Under the pieces are notes generated by a model. It was not told the origin of the DNA. It saw nothing but the letters and a program-made list of their open reading frames with translations, and did no database searches. A DNA stretch of 64,000 nt from Streptomyces sp. NBC_01244 (lineage in GTDB: Bacteria > Actinomycetota > Actinomycetes > Streptomycetales > Streptomycetaceae), in NCBI RefSeq assembly GCF_035987325.1, contig NZ_CP108488.1, positions 9,176,001 through 9,240,000 on the forward strand, written 5' to 3'. A program made the position numbers and the translations under genes. Position 1 is the first letter of the stretch, and every line of letters begins with the position of its first letter. Shown here one piece after another: positions 34,532 through 43,109 of the stretch.

Positions 34532-34616
34532 AGTTCCTTCGGACTCCTGACGATACCCCTTGTGCGGCGCGTGAGGGCAGGGCTATGTTTCAGGAGTTCG
34601 TAGGACTCCTAACGAT
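34532..34616. promoter_or_regulatory. Repeated operator elements, MarR/AhpD-like pair
   Basis: Two direct copies of AGTTC-N4/5-GGACTCCT-R-ACGAT at 34532-34554 and 34595-34616. The second also forms AGGAGT-N7-ACTCCT. They sit in the divergent promoter region about six helical turns apart. Likely MarR binding sites. Confidence 0.65.
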
Positions 34617-34651
34617 CTGCGATCTCATCCGAACCGGAACTGGAGACACCC

Positions 34652-35200
34652 ATGCCTTCTCGTCTGAGCACCGTCGACCCCGCCAACGCCGAGCCCGCGG
34701 CAAAAGACCTGCTGGCCAAGGTGGAGCGCGCTCTGGGCGCGACGCCGAACATGATGCGGGCGATGGCCACCTCGCCGGCCGTCCTGGACGGATACCTGTC
34801 CTTCAGCGGTTCGCTGTCCAAGGGGCTGCTGCCCGGCTCGCTCAGGGAGCAGATCGCACTCGTCTCGGCGGCCGAGAACTCGTGCGAGTACTGCTACGCG
34901 GCCCACCACGTGCTCGGCGCCCGCGCGGGCGTCTCCGCCGAGGACCTCGCTGCGGGCGGCCACGCCCAGGCGTCGGACCCCAAGGCCGCGGCCGCCCTGC
35001 TCTTCGCCCGAGCCGTCCTGCGCACCCGGGGCTTCGTCGCCGACGCCGACATCGAGGCCGTGCGTGCCGCGGGCTACGGCGACGGGGAAATAGGGGAGAT
35101 CATCGGCGCCGTGGCTCTGAACATCTTCACGAACTACTTCAACTCCGTGGCCCGCACCGAAGTCGACTTCCCGGCCGTCGACCTGCCGGTCGCAGCCTGA
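34652..35200 (+). CDS. Carboxymuconolactone decarboxylase/AhpD-like peroxidase
   Basis: A 182-aa all-helical protein of the CMD/AhpD family. The redox motif is NSCEYCYAAHHVLG (CxxC with the downstream His), which in AhpD reduces peroxides or alkylhydroperoxidase partners. GDGEIGEIIGAVALNIFTNY is the family core. ATG 34652 has GGAGAC upstream. The divergent Cys-rich MarR suggests induction by oxidative or electrophilic stress (inference). Confidence 0.9.
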   Translation: MPSRLSTVDPANAEPAAKDLLAKVERALGATPNMMRAMATSPAVLDGYLSFSGSLSKGLLPGSLREQIALVSAAENSCEYCYAAHHVLGARAGVSAEDLAAGGHAQASDPKAAAALLFARAVLRTRGFVADADIEAVRAAGYGDGEIGEIIGAVALNIFTNYFNSVARTEVDFPAVDLPVAA

Positions 35201-35202
35201 GT

Positions 35203-35249
35203 CGCGCTTCCGGACCGGGCGGGCCCTGCCTGCCCGGTCCGGAAGCGCG
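35203..35249 (+). terminator. Strong terminator after AhpD-like gene
   Basis: An 18-bp perfect GC stem (35203-35220 with 35232-35249) with an 11-nt loop, starting two bases after the stop. Confidence 0.8.
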
Positions 35250-35318
35250 CCGGGGTCTGCAGGGAGGGCTGTGGACGCGACTTTGGCGCGCGCCCGGATT
35301 TCGCTCGGATCTCGCTGT

Positions 35319-35660
35319 TCAGCTCTTGCGGGTCAACGGCTGCCCCACGAAGCTCACCCCTGCCAGGCCATGGGCCATGAGGTTGCGAATGTTGGCGTGA
35401 TCAGCGTCGTCCGGCGTCGCCAGCACGCTGCGGTAGTGCTCACCGAAAGCCAGCAGCGCCTCTTGGTCGCTCAGCTCTTCCAGCAGGGCGAGTCCCAGCG
35501 TCTTGCAGGAACCCTCGTTCTCACCTGCGGCATTTTCCAGGTCCCCGTTGCGGAACGCCTGCGGCTGATAGGCGTAGTGCGCGGCGACGAAGGCCAAGGT
35601 GTCGGCGAACTCGTGCTCACCTGACGCAAGGCTTGCCCGCAGCGAGTTCAGATCAGTCAT
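35319..35660 (-). CDS. HopJ-type effector family protein
   Basis: A 113-aa protein matching the HopJ family: FADTLAFVAAHYAYQPQAF, NGDLENAAGENEGSCKTLGL and HANIRNLMAHGLAGVSF. Named from a Pseudomonas syringae type III effector, but most members are plain cytoplasmic proteins of proteobacteria. It is uncommon in actinomycetes and no type III secretion genes are present. The start at 35660 is preferred; the open frame runs on upstream without a family match. Horizontal acquisition is inferred. Confidence 0.85.
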   Translation of the reverse strand: MTDLNSLRASLASGEHEFADTLAFVAAHYAYQPQAFRNGDLENAAGENEGSCKTLGLALLEELSDQEALLAFGEHYRSVLATPDDADHANIRNLMAHGLAGVSFVGQPLTRKS

Positions 35661-35887
35661 GGTGGTTCCCCTGGGTTGAACGGACGATCCGATTGCCGTC
35701 CGTGACCGGACGACATTACCCCCGGCTGCCCAGTCGGTGAGAATCGCGCCACGCGTCCGAGCGAGCGGCGTCCCAGCGGTCGCCCTCACGGAAACTGGGA
35801 CAACCGGAAGACTTTCATCCGTGTGTCCGGGTTTGGCACCATGATCACGTCCTGAATTCGCAGGACGCCGATCCTGGGGGGATCCCG

Positions 35888-36436
35888 ATGTCCCGCATGC
35901 ACCTGCTCGCCGCGCCCGTACTGGCGGCCGGCCTGGCATTCGTCGCCGCGCCGAGCGCGAGCGCTGCCACCACCGCCACCATCAGCAAGGCCGAGTACGA
36001 CCTGATCAAGATCGGCACCACCACGGCCAAGATGCACAGCATCGCCGACAGCGGCGCCTGCAAGCTCAAGAGCCGTGACGACTCCGGCGGCATTGCCTAC
36101 CGGCACTACGAGTGCAAGGGCAACAAGCCCTACAGCAGCGCTACGTTCGACTTCGTGAACGGCAAGCTGGAGATCAAGGGCCAGGTCCTCCTCGACGGCC
36201 TGGAGTCCAACGGCAAGATGACCAAGACCAAGTACGGCAAGATCAAGGTCGGCAGCACGATCAGCCAGATGCACGAGATCGCCGGCAAGGGCACCTGCGT
36301 GCGCGTCGTCCAGTCCCAGTCCCGTACCGACAACATGGCGATCTACGACTGCGAGCAGGCCAGCACCTTCGGCGTCGCGAGCTTCTTCTTCGACAACGGC
36401 AAGGTCACCTCGCGTAACCAGGCGGGCCTTCGCTGA
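35888..36436 (+). CDS. Secreted BLIP-like protein
   Basis: A 182-aa secreted protein: signal peptide to about residue 27 (ending SASAAT), then two tandem roughly 75-aa repeats (YDLIKIGTTTAKMHSIADSG and YGKIKVGSTISQMHEIAGKG), each with one Cys pair and ending in a strand plus NGK turn. This is the two-repeat architecture of the beta-lactamase inhibitory protein family of Streptomyces. ATG 35888 has a G-rich ribosome-binding site. Whether it inhibits a beta-lactamase is not visible, and no beta-lactam cluster is near. Confidence 0.75.
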   Translation: MSRMHLLAAPVLAAGLAFVAAPSASAATTATISKAEYDLIKIGTTTAKMHSIADSGACKLKSRDDSGGIAYRHYECKGNKPYSSATFDFVNGKLEIKGQVLLDGLESNGKMTKTKYGKIKVGSTISQMHEIAGKGTCVRVVQSQSRTDNMAIYDCEQASTFGVASFFFDNGKVTSRNQAGLR

Positions 36437-36454
36437 AGCAGTGATGTGAGATGA

Positions 36455-36498
36455 CGTGAGGGGGTGGTGGCGCCACGGCGCGCCAGCACCCCCTCACG
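36455..36498 (+). terminator. Terminator of BLIP-like gene
   Basis: A 12-bp stem (36455-36466 with 36487-36498) continuing after one mismatch into six more pairs around a 6-nt loop, between convergent genes. Confidence 0.8.
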
Positions 36499-36558
36499 CG
36501 TGCCCGCCGCCCGGACCCGCGCAGCCACGAAGCCCAGGTCAGCCACAAACTGAAGTCT

Positions 36559-37578
36559 CTACGCAGCCCGGAACGGATCGCGCACCAGCGAGAGCACCTG
36601 CGAGGCGTGGTGGAAGTCCTCGCGGGTGTGGACCTGGGAGAGGAGAACGGTTCTGACGCCGAGGGACAGATACCGCCCGAGGTAGTCGGCGACCCTGCCG
36701 TAGCTGCCGACCAACAATGGGGCGGAGGCCTTTCCGCTGCGGTAGAGGCCGGTCCAGTAGACGTCGTCGTACAGATCGCCGTCCGTGGCCAGATGCGCCA
36801 TGCGTCGGCTCCAGTCGGACTCCGACCCGCGCTTGAGGACCGTCTCGATGTGCGCCGCCCGGTCCACGGGATAGGCGGCACGCGCCGCCCGCCAGGCCTC
36901 GTCGTCGGTGGTGCGCGCCAACAGGCCGAGGCGCACGCCGAGTTCCAGCCCCTTGTCTCGCCACTGCAGGAACTCCGGGGCGAAGCTCGTGACCGGCTCC
37001 GGGTGCGTGACGGACACGTCGCCCACCCGCAGCGCCACCGCGCGCCCCGCCTCGGAGGAGCCGGCCACGAACACCCGCGGCAACCGCTCCTCGGCGAGCC
37101 GGGAGTGCAGGTGCAGTTGCCGATAGCGGTAGTGGGCGCCCTCGTGGTCCAGGGGTTCGTCCGTGCGCAGCAGCCGGGCGACGACGTCCATGTACTCCGC
37201 CGCACGTTCGTAGCGCGCGTCATGCGGGGTCGCGTCGCAGACCTGGGCCAGCTCGCCTCCGGACGAGCCGATGATCAGGTTGACGTCGAGCCGCCGCCCG
37301 TACAGCTCCGAGAGGCTGTGGATCGCCTTGGCCGCGCTGAACGGGGGCGCCGCATAAGGCTGCAGCGCGACCAGCGGGGCGAGCCGCTCGGTGTGCTGCA
37401 GCATCACCGCGGCCATGACCCACGGGTCGTAATTGCGGTGGTCGTAGAAGGTGAGCAGCCCGTCGAAGCCGCTCGCCTCGGCATGCCGGGACAGCGCCCC
37501 GAGCTCCGCGAGGGTGCTGCGGCCGCCGCTCGGATGCGGCTGGTACGCCGTTCCGTACACGCTGAAGTCGTACGTCAT
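36559..37578 (-). CDS. Luciferase-like (LLM) flavin/F420 oxidoreductase
   Basis: A 339-aa TIM-barrel oxidoreductase of the bacterial luciferase/F420-dependent family, with GFDGLLTFYDHR, LAPLVALQPYAAPPFSAAK, RRLDVNLIIGSSGGEL, RVFVAGSSEAGRAVA and a C-terminal LGVRTVLLSQVHTRED. Last gene of the five-gene minus-strand operon; its ATG overlaps the MFS stop (ATGA). Within the cluster it is the best candidate for oxidising the carrier-bound or released product. Flavin versus F420 cannot be settled by eye. Confidence 0.88.
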   Translation of the reverse strand: MTYDFSVYGTAYQPHPSGGRSTLAELGALSRHAEASGFDGLLTFYDHRNYDPWVMAAVMLQHTERLAPLVALQPYAAPPFSAAKAIHSLSELYGRRLDVNLIIGSSGGELAQVCDATPHDARYERAAEYMDVVARLLRTDEPLDHEGAHYRYRQLHLHSRLAEERLPRVFVAGSSEAGRAVALRVGDVSVTHPEPVTSFAPEFLQWRDKGLELGVRLGLLARTTDDEAWRAARAAYPVDRAAHIETVLKRGSESDWSRRMAHLATDGDLYDDVYWTGLYRSGKASAPLLVGSYGRVADYLGRYLSLGVRTVLLSQVHTREDFHHASQVLSLVRDPFRAA

Positions 37579-38825
37579 GGAGCGGCCTCCCGGCGCTGGA
37601 GTGTGCGGATCGCGGGGACGCAGAGCAGGGTCACGCAGCTCGCGGTGCAGATGAGGACGCCGATGAAGAGCGTCTCGCGGGCGCCGATCATCAGGGCCAG
37701 CGGACCTGCCAGGGCGCGCCCGACGGGATTGGTCATGATGGAGCCGGCGACGTCGTAGGCGTACACCCGGTTCAGGGCCTCGGGGCGCACCTGGGTCTGG
37801 ACCGTGGTCGTCCACTGGACCCCCCAGAAGGTCCAGCAGGCGCCCGCCACGCCGAAGCAGCAACTGATCGCCCACACCGGCAAGTCGGCCACCAGAGCAA
37901 GCGGATGCAGCGCGAAGCCGAACATCGCCACGGAGCCTGCGGCGAGCGGGCGCAGTGGACGCAGCCGCATCGCGATCAGGCCGCCGACCACCGTGCCCGC
38001 GCCGAGCACGGCTTGGACGGTGCCGAAGCCTGACGATCCGTACTCGTCCACCAGGACCGTGGCGGTGAGCGGTCGGGCCGGTCCCCACACGAGGAGTCCG
38101 TTCACGGCCCACACGAGGATGACCGCCCAGAGCCAGCGTCTGGACCGGAACTCGTACCACCCCTCCTGCAGGTTCTGCCACATTCCGGCGGCCTTGGTGC
38201 TCACCGGCGGCGCACCGATCCGCAGCAGTTGAAGGAAGACCATGCTGACCGCGAACGTCGCCGCGTTCACACCGAAGACGACGGCCGCACCGAACGCCGC
38301 GACCAGAACGGCCCCGAGCGCCGGACCGAGCAGGGAGCCGACGGCCTCCGCGATGCGCAGCGCGCCGTTGCCGCGCTGTACGTCCCTGGCGACGAGCGGC
38401 ACGATGCTGGACACGCCCGGCTGGAACATCGCCGTCGCCGAACCGCTGATCACGGCCAGGACCAGGATCGGCCCGAGCCCCGGGTCGCCCGCGGCGAACA
38501 GGGCGGCGAGCAGGAGATGGACCGCGAGCCGTACCGCGTCGGCGCCGATCATCATGCGGCGTGCGGTGAAGCGGTCCGCGAGCACCCCTCCGAAGATGAC
38601 GAACAGGGCCTCGGGCGCGATGAAGGCCGCCATCACATAGCCGACGCCGGCCACGCCGTGTCCGAGCCCGAGCACCGCGACGGCGAGCGCCACCGGGAGC
38701 ATCTCGTCGCCGAGCCGTGAGGTGGCGCGTGCGACGAAATACTTGATGAACTCGCGCGTCCACAAAGGCTGTTGGGCGACCCTGGTCGGCTCCTTGGCGA
38801 GGGCCTCCTCGGGTTCCGTGCTCAC
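37575..38825 (-). CDS. MFS transporter, probable product exporter
   Basis: A 416-aa protein with about 12 hydrophobic helices, matching MFS_3/enterobactin-exporter-like transporters (EnfS/MefA type). Landmarks are SRLGDEMLPVALAVAV, the GGVLADRFTARRMMIGAD loop and FQPGVSSIVPLVA. GTG 38825 overlaps the nucleotidyltransferase stop, and its own stop overlaps the LLM start. Its place inside the carrier-protein operon suggests export of the end product. Confidence 0.88.
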   Translation of the reverse strand: MSTEPEEALAKEPTRVAQQPLWTREFIKYFVARATSRLGDEMLPVALAVAVLGLGHGVAGVGYVMAAFIAPEALFVIFGGVLADRFTARRMMIGADAVRLAVHLLLAALFAAGDPGLGPILVLAVISGSATAMFQPGVSSIVPLVARDVQRGNGALRIAEAVGSLLGPALGAVLVAAFGAAVVFGVNAATFAVSMVFLQLLRIGAPPVSTKAAGMWQNLQEGWYEFRSRRWLWAVILVWAVNGLLVWGPARPLTATVLVDEYGSSGFGTVQAVLGAGTVVGGLIAMRLRPLRPLAAGSVAMFGFALHPLALVADLPVWAISCCFGVAGACWTFWGVQWTTTVQTQVRPEALNRVYAYDVAGSIMTNPVGRALAGPLALMIGARETLFIGVLICTASCVTLLCVPAIRTLQRREAAP

Positions 38826-39976
38826 TGATGCGGGATGGTCGAGGACCCCACGACCTGCCCACGGCGGTCGGGGTCGAACAACCGGTCCAGGAACGCGGTG
38901 GTCCAGCGTCCGGCCTTGCCGTCGAGTTCCCCGTACTCGTCGAGGTATCCCAGGTCGTCCGGACGCAGGGACTCGGCGAGGGACTCGGGGACCGCGTCCG
39001 GGTACAGCCGACGTGCGAACGCGAGCGCGAAGTACACCTCGCGTTCGGCGCCCGACCGCGAGGCGAGCGCGGTGAATTCCTTCGCCGCCCCGCTGTCCAT
39101 GAGCCGCACCGACTCCGCCACGTCGAGGAACCGCTGCAGCGTGATGTCCTTGCCGCGCTCGATGCTCAGGTGACTGGTCGCCTCCTTGTACAGATGCAGG
39201 CACACGTCCAGGAGGTGATCGGCCGGCGCGAGCGCGCGGGCGTCGGTGCCGCACATGCGCAAGGGCACGGAGCGGTCGAGGAGCGTACGGGTGTCGGCAG
39301 CGCCCCGGGACTTGCGCTGAAACAGGTTCAGGCACAGGTCGACTTCGAAGAAGTCGACGTCCGGGTCGGAGGTCGGCTTCTTGAAGGGCAGCTTGTTGTT
39401 CAGGTGCATCGACCAGAACGCGCGGGTGGAGCGGGCGTACGGGGTGATGACGGCGCCGTTGGCCGAATGCAGCCCCTGCGCGTAACCGAGTTCGGACAGG
39501 ACCCCGCTCACCTCGGGGAAGGACTCCTCCTCGATCAGAAGGTCCAGGTCCGCCATGCGCCGCGTGCCCGCGTCGTCGTACACCGTGTGACACAGGACGG
39601 GGCCCTTGCGCACGGCGTGACGGATGCCCGCCCTGCCGAGGTCGTGGAAGATCCGTCGGAACTCGCCGAACAGGGCGCGGTTGCGACGGGAGTTGGCTTC
39701 GTACGCCGCGACGTAGATCCAGGGGTAGGGGATCAGTACACCGTCCTCCTGCGGCTGCCACACCCGCGAATACTGCAGGTTGCGGCCGATCAGCGGGACG
39801 ACGTGGTGACGCAGGGCCTGGTCGAGGAAGTAGGACCAGTCCAATTCCCGTTGCCCGGTGAGGATGTGGCGTGCCAGGGCGTCCGCCTCGTCGGACCAGC
39901 GCGGGGTGGCCAGGGTGTGCAGGAGCCGGGCTTCCGGGCGCAGCGCTTCCAGCCCGGTGGGTGCTGTCGAGGTCAT
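38822..39976 (-). CDS. Nucleotidyltransferase family protein (NTP_transf_5-like)
   Basis: A 384-aa protein resembling the uncharacterised nucleotidyltransferase family found in RiPP and NRPS clusters. The core is GIRHAVRKGPVLCHTVYDDA followed by RRMADLDLLI (metal-binding Asp pair) and later VDFFEVDLCL (third acidic residue); a helical C-terminal half follows. It overlaps both operon neighbours by 4 nt. It may adenylylate or otherwise nucleotidylate an intermediate; none is proven for this family. Confidence 0.78.
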   Translation of the reverse strand: MTSTAPTGLEALRPEARLLHTLATPRWSDEADALARHILTGQRELDWSYFLDQALRHHVVPLIGRNLQYSRVWQPQEDGVLIPYPWIYVAAYEANSRRNRALFGEFRRIFHDLGRAGIRHAVRKGPVLCHTVYDDAGTRRMADLDLLIEEESFPEVSGVLSELGYAQGLHSANGAVITPYARSTRAFWSMHLNNKLPFKKPTSDPDVDFFEVDLCLNLFQRKSRGAADTRTLLDRSVPLRMCGTDARALAPADHLLDVCLHLYKEATSHLSIERGKDITLQRFLDVAESVRLMDSGAAKEFTALASRSGAEREVYFALAFARRLYPDAVPESLAESLRPDDLGYLDEYGELDGKAGRWTTAFLDRLFDPDRRGQVVGSSTIPHQ

Positions 39977-40875
39977 GTGGCCGCTCCGATGCCGAGGCGG
40001 GTGCGCAGAGAGGCGGGCCACTGGCCCGGCTTGGGGCCGTGGCGGTGGACCAGGGCCAGCGCGAGACGTTCGTATCCGAAGGCCGCGCAGGCGGTGTGCC
40101 GCGGTGTGCCGGCTGCGTCGGTGATGCGGAACAGGTCGCCGAAATGGTCCTTGTGGTAGTTGAACGAGGCCACGGCCTGGCGCTGTCCGGGAGCGACCTC
40201 CAAGGAAAGCTCCCATTTCAGCTCCTGCTGGCGCTGGGTGGCGCTCATCATCCGGTGGACGGTACCGAAGAACGGGTCGTTCGCGAGTTCCCGCTCGGGC
40301 GTCAGGCCGAGGCCGGTCAGCCAGTCGCCGGCTCGCTCCAGCCATCCGTCGCGCCACACCACGCAGTCCTCGGCGGCGCCGATTCGGACGAACTCGCGCA
40401 TCCGGAAGGAGCGGAAGCGCCCTGGTTCATTGCTGCCCTCCTGCCGGAAACAGGTGGCCTCCACGCTGTGCTCGCAGGCGGAGGTCACCGCGGAGTCCTG
40501 GTAGAGCGGGTAGAGGCAGTAGCAGCCGGCCGGCAGGAGGACCAGGTCGGAGACCTCGAGCAGGCGGTGCCAGCTGCTGCCGGGCCCGGACGAGGTGACC
40601 CGGTCGGTCCACTCCTCGGAGGTTCCGTCGAAGCGGTGGACGGTACCGAGCAGGTTGGGGAACGTCTCCACGTATCCCGACTGCTCGATGACCGAGCGGG
40701 CGATGACCGGCGGGGTCCGCAGTGACCGGGCGTCGTCGAGTCCGCCGAGTGCGGTGAGCGAGGCCCGAAGGCCGTCGACGATCCGCTCGAAGTGGCCGGA
40801 GTAGAGCAGGACGCCGTCGGCTGCGGTGGTGGTGAGGAGGTCGGGTGGGGTCACGGTGCGGTCGGGTGAGGTCAC
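39973..40875 (-). CDS. Amino acid:[carrier protein] ligase, class II aaRS-like
   Basis: A 300-aa catalytic core resembling atypical seryl-tRNA synthetases without a tRNA-binding domain. It shows class II motif 2 (ATCFRQEG, then RFRSFRMREFVRIG) and motif 3 (CAAFGYERLALAL). Cys and Glu residues are placed as in the zinc site of the family (GCYCLYP, SVEATC, HTACAAF). Established relatives activate a small amino acid and load it onto the phosphopantetheine of a separate carrier protein. That partner is the directly upstream gene, overlapping by GTGA. The amino acid cannot be read here; Gly or Ala are family precedents. Confidence 0.88.
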   Translation of the reverse strand: MTSPDRTVTPPDLLTTTAADGVLLYSGHFERIVDGLRASLTALGGLDDARSLRTPPVIARSVIEQSGYVETFPNLLGTVHRFDGTSEEWTDRVTSSGPGSSWHRLLEVSDLVLLPAGCYCLYPLYQDSAVTSACEHSVEATCFRQEGSNEPGRFRSFRMREFVRIGAAEDCVVWRDGWLERAGDWLTGLGLTPERELANDPFFGTVHRMMSATQRQQELKWELSLEVAPGQRQAVASFNYHKDHFGDLFRITDAAGTPRHTACAAFGYERLALALVHRHGPKPGQWPASLRTRLGIGAAT

Positions 40876-41186
40876 AGCACCTCACCGCTTTCGCGTTGCA
40901 GGTCCAGGACGGTCCGGGTGAGGCTGTCGATGCTCGCGAAGACTTCCATGGTCAGCTTGCCGTCGGGGAACTCGACGGCGAAGGTCTCTTCGAGAGCCAC
41001 CAACACCCTGACGCTGGCAAGAGAGTTCATGCCCGCGTGCCAGAGATTGTCGTGTGTGGCCAGCTCCTGGACCGTGTCGCCCAGACCTGAGGCGATCTTC
41101 AGGATTCCTCTGACTTGCTCGGCCAAGGCCTGCTCGGGCAGGGCTTGTTCTGCCGGCATTTGTTCTGCCGGGACTTGCTCTTCCAA
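40872..41186 (-). CDS. Amino-acyl carrier protein
   Basis: A 104-aa carrier protein starting at TTG 41186, six bases after GGGAG. The first 24 residues are a repetitive acidic stretch (EQVPA, EQMPA, EQALP, EQALA). The carrier fold follows with the phosphopantetheine serine at about residue 55 in LWHAGMNSLASV, where Asn replaces the usual Asp. EETFAVEFPDGKLTMEVFAS is typical of carriers paired with amino acid:CP ligases. First gene of the operon, overlapping the ligase by 4 nt. Confidence 0.85.
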   Translation of the reverse strand: MEEQVPAEQMPAEQALPEQALAEQVRGILKIASGLGDTVQELATHDNLWHAGMNSLASVRVLVALEETFAVEFPDGKLTMEVFASIDSLTRTVLDLQRESGEVL

Positions 41187-41656
41187 AGCTGTCTCCCGTC
41201 GGGGATGAGCGCAGGACGAAGGGAGCGGATACGCGACCGGGCGTACCGCTGCCGTGAACAGGAACGAGATGAAAGGTGCAGGTGAATCGGTCCGCGGGCG
41301 CAGCACTGGGCCGACGGACCTGCCCCCTGGTCGCTACCGACTGCCGTGACGAGGCTTCGCACATCGGCCCGTGTGGTTGCACGTCCACACTGATCCGCCG
41401 ACGGGTTGCGGACCGGGCCGGGCCTCGACGAGACAGGGTCGGGGACTGACGGGGCGTTACGGTTGCAGACCGGTGAGCACGGTGTCAACCACCTTGATCA
41501 CAGTGACTCATTACGGCCGACGTGGCCACATACTCGTGGATCAAGGCCTGTTGACATGCAGGGATCACGCCTGGAAACGTTCGATCCACCTCGCCTCGCC
41601 TCGCCCCGCCGGCGCCGTGCAGACGTCTCCCCACCGATCCCGTCAGGGGGCCCGCC
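41187..41656. promoter_or_regulatory. Divergent control region of the biosynthetic locus
   Basis: About 470 bp between the carrier-protein operon and the condensation gene, with no convincing gene. It holds near-inverted copies of a CCTTGATCAC element (about 41490-41545), and TTGACA at 41551-41556 facing the condensation gene, a possible -35 box. Bidirectional promoters are expected here. Confidence 0.5.
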
Positions 41657-42991
41657 ATGGCGCAGTTCTTCCCGCTGTCCGAGGAACAGACCAGCCTGCT
41701 CTTTCTCGACCGGCTCTTCGGACCCGGCATCTTCCACAACAACAACTACACGCTGCGGCTCGACGCCGAGACCTTCCCGAAGGTGTCGTACGACGACGTG
41801 CGCGCTGCGGTCACGGACCTCCTCGAGTCCCAGGAGGCCCTGCGCACCGGGCTGGTCGCCGGCTCCCCCTTCGTGCAGGAACTCGGGCCGCCCGAAGCAC
41901 ACTTGACATCGCGGACCGTCTACGACGAAGCACCGTCGGCGTACACGGATCGCCGCGCCGGAGAGCTGCACAACGCGGAGCTGCATCCGCGCGAGGTGCC
42001 CGCCCGGGCCCGTTTCGAGTACGCCGAGGACCCGGCGGGGCAGCACAAGGCCCTGCTGATCGCGACCGACCATCTGGTCTCCGACGGCATTTCCTCCGGT
42101 CTCGTGCGTTCCCGGCTGCACGCGTATCTGCAGGCCCGCCAGAACGGCGAGAAGCCGCCCGCGTCGGAGCCTGCGGGCTATGCGGCACTGTGCCGCGACC
42201 GGCATCCGGGCACCGAGGCGCAGGCACGGGAAGTAGCACACTGGAACCGGAAGTTGGGGAATGTCGAACCGCTGCGCGGCCTGGCCGCGACGCCCCGGGG
42301 TGATCTGCAGCGCACCCAGGTCGACCGCGGCACCGCCGGGCCCGCGCGGTACGACGAGGTGAACCTGCTGACCGGCCGGTACGAGGCGTCACCGTTCGCT
42401 GTTGTCGCCACCCTGGTCGGCTGCGCCCTGTGGCGCCGCACCGGGCGGCGCAGGTTCCTGCTGCACACGCCCATGTCGACGCGCCGGGACGAGAGCGCAC
42501 AGGCGGCCGTCGGCTATTTCGTCAACGACCGGCCGGTGCTCTGCGAGGTCGACCCGGACCAGCCGCTCGCCGACGCCTTCCGGGCCATGATGGCGGCCGC
42601 CTGGAACGCAGGCCGGCACTCGACGCTCTCGGTGCCGCGGCTCGCAGCCGAAGTCCCCGCGTACGGCGCTTCGTTGCTGGAGCCCGGCATCGACTACGTA
42701 CAGCTGCACGTGTGGATGTCGCAGGTGCCGTCCAACCGGTACCGGGGGCCCGTCGACTGGCGAGAGGAGATCGTGCACGGGCCGTTCAGGCCGGCGCGGG
42801 ACCTGCGGGTGACGACCCTGCGCTACCGCTTCTGCCCGCAGGAGACCTTCGACCGGACGTTCTTCGCAGGGCCCGCAGACGGCATCCACGAGGCGACGGC
42901 GGTGAGCGACGACGTACTGACACTGTTGCGGGCCGCGGCCGGCACCGAGGTGAGCACCATCGGTGCGCTGGCGCAGACCTTGCGGAGCTGA
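41657..42991 (+). CDS. Free-standing condensation domain protein
   Basis: A 444-aa NRPS-type condensation domain without attached modules. It starts FPLSEEQTSLLFLDRLFG, has the catalytic motif in IATDHLVSDGISS (xHxxxDG, second His kept, first His replaced by Asp), and contains LLHTPMSTRRDESAQAAVGYFVND near the middle. Such enzymes join an acyl or aminoacyl thioester on a carrier to an amine or alcohol. The likely donor is the amino-acyl carrier protein divergently encoded. ATG 41657 has AGGGGG upstream. Confidence 0.9.
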   Translation: MAQFFPLSEEQTSLLFLDRLFGPGIFHNNNYTLRLDAETFPKVSYDDVRAAVTDLLESQEALRTGLVAGSPFVQELGPPEAHLTSRTVYDEAPSAYTDRRAGELHNAELHPREVPARARFEYAEDPAGQHKALLIATDHLVSDGISSGLVRSRLHAYLQARQNGEKPPASEPAGYAALCRDRHPGTEAQAREVAHWNRKLGNVEPLRGLAATPRGDLQRTQVDRGTAGPARYDEVNLLTGRYEASPFAVVATLVGCALWRRTGRRRFLLHTPMSTRRDESAQAAVGYFVNDRPVLCEVDPDQPLADAFRAMMAAAWNAGRHSTLSVPRLAAEVPAYGASLLEPGIDYVQLHVWMSQVPSNRYRGPVDWREEIVHGPFRPARDLRVTTLRYRFCPQETFDRTFFAGPADGIHEATAVSDDVLTLLRAAAGTEVSTIGALAQTLRS

Positions 42992-43109
42992 AGGGGGAGA
43001 TCGCAGGGGGCTGAGGCGTCCGCGGGCTTCGCGGCTCCCCTCGCCCTCGGCGGTGTGACGGGAGCCGCGCGTCCAACGGGTGAGACCTCACGCGGCGGGC
43101 GGCCCCGAC

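Noticed and set aside
35319..35660. A type III secretion locus around the HopJ-family gene
   Set aside because: No secretion, chaperone or needle genes are nearby. The family name reflects one founding effector only.
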